The notes under the pieces were generated by a model. That model worked only from the letters and a program-made list of their open reading frames with translations. It did not search any database and had not been told where the DNA came from. A stretch of 64,000 nt of DNA, from the NCBI GenBank assembly GCA_965153355.1, contig OZ231126.1:105772001-105836000 (forward strand), given 5' to 3'. Made by a program: the position numbers and the translations under genes. The DNA comes from Flaccisagitta enflata (taxonomy: Eukaryota; Chaetognatha; Sagittoidea; Aphragmophora). This document shows, in pieces, positions 63,925 to 64,000 of this stretch; the first letter of the stretch is position 1, and each line of letters begins with the position of its first letter.

Positions 63925-64000
63925 TGCCTTTTGTCGGTCCGTCCGTCACGCTTTTTTGGCAGATGATTTCAAGTCTCAGAAAAACAAGGCCAACACCTAT
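63925..64000. mobile_element. Hairpin-ended element pieces at the window edge
   Basis: GTCGGTCCGTCCGTCACGC is a microsatellite of the family read minus. AAAAACAAGGCCAACACCTAT at 63980-64000 is the 5' end of an AAGTCATT-family copy cut by the window edge. Confidence 0.5.

Overview
The window looks like gene-poor nuclear DNA of an invertebrate metazoan, probably aquatic. I base this on GT/AG introns with clear polypyrimidine tracts, a kringle domain split at the usual animal intron position, a BEL/Pao LTR retrotransposon, and pearl/DINE-like Helitron relatives with ACGG-type microsatellite cores. I cannot name the species. Nothing is bacterial; there is no operon, CRISPR array or clear RNA gene.

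Host genes. (1) A minus-strand gene for a modular extracellular protein is seen as three scattered exons: first half of a kringle (52565-52670), second half (40497-40696) and a six-cysteine module (9174-9389). All junction phases agree, so one gene could span at least 43.5 kb. The donor after the first kringle exon reads ATGAGT where GTGAGT is expected. (2) A plus-strand gene at 57343-62147 has nine exons that join in one frame into about 655 codons of a glutamine-, proline- and alanine-rich protein with a C-terminal helical segment; its 5' end is missing. Several of its introns carry large simple repeats. (3) A minus-strand first exon or short gene lies at 63303-63718. (4) A possible plus-strand last exon lies at 43138-43231. 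(5) At 34.95-36.97 kb two decayed genes sit back to back: a minus-strand member of a repetitive invertebrate family with a long acidic insert, and a plus-strand protein that resembles the Tpt1/KptA RNA 2'-phosphotransferase but lacks the catalytic residues.

Mobile DNA fills most of the rest. 0.2-11 kb: array-bearing elements, a 1.3-kb-arm inverted repeat carrying a TAAGTATG satellite, and hairpin-ended elements. 11.67-21.72 kb: a complete but broken BEL/Pao element with LTRs, a 5-bp duplication and an extra 2-kb region after integrase. 21.8-24.1 kb: tandem hairpin-ended units interrupted by small TIR elements. 25-39.4 kb: a fragmented inverted duplication, with an 18-unit 107-bp tandem array inside. 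37-56 kb: many hairpin-ended elements, array elements, foldback elements and microsatellites.

Two non-autonomous element groups are the most distinctive content. One group ends in a 7-bp-stem hairpin followed directly by AAA, with a GACG/GACC microsatellite just inside; stem sequences differ between families but pairing is kept. The other group encloses tandem arrays of about 20 bp between two inverted GC-rich hairpins with a GAA/TTC loop. The sequence alone does not show how either moves.
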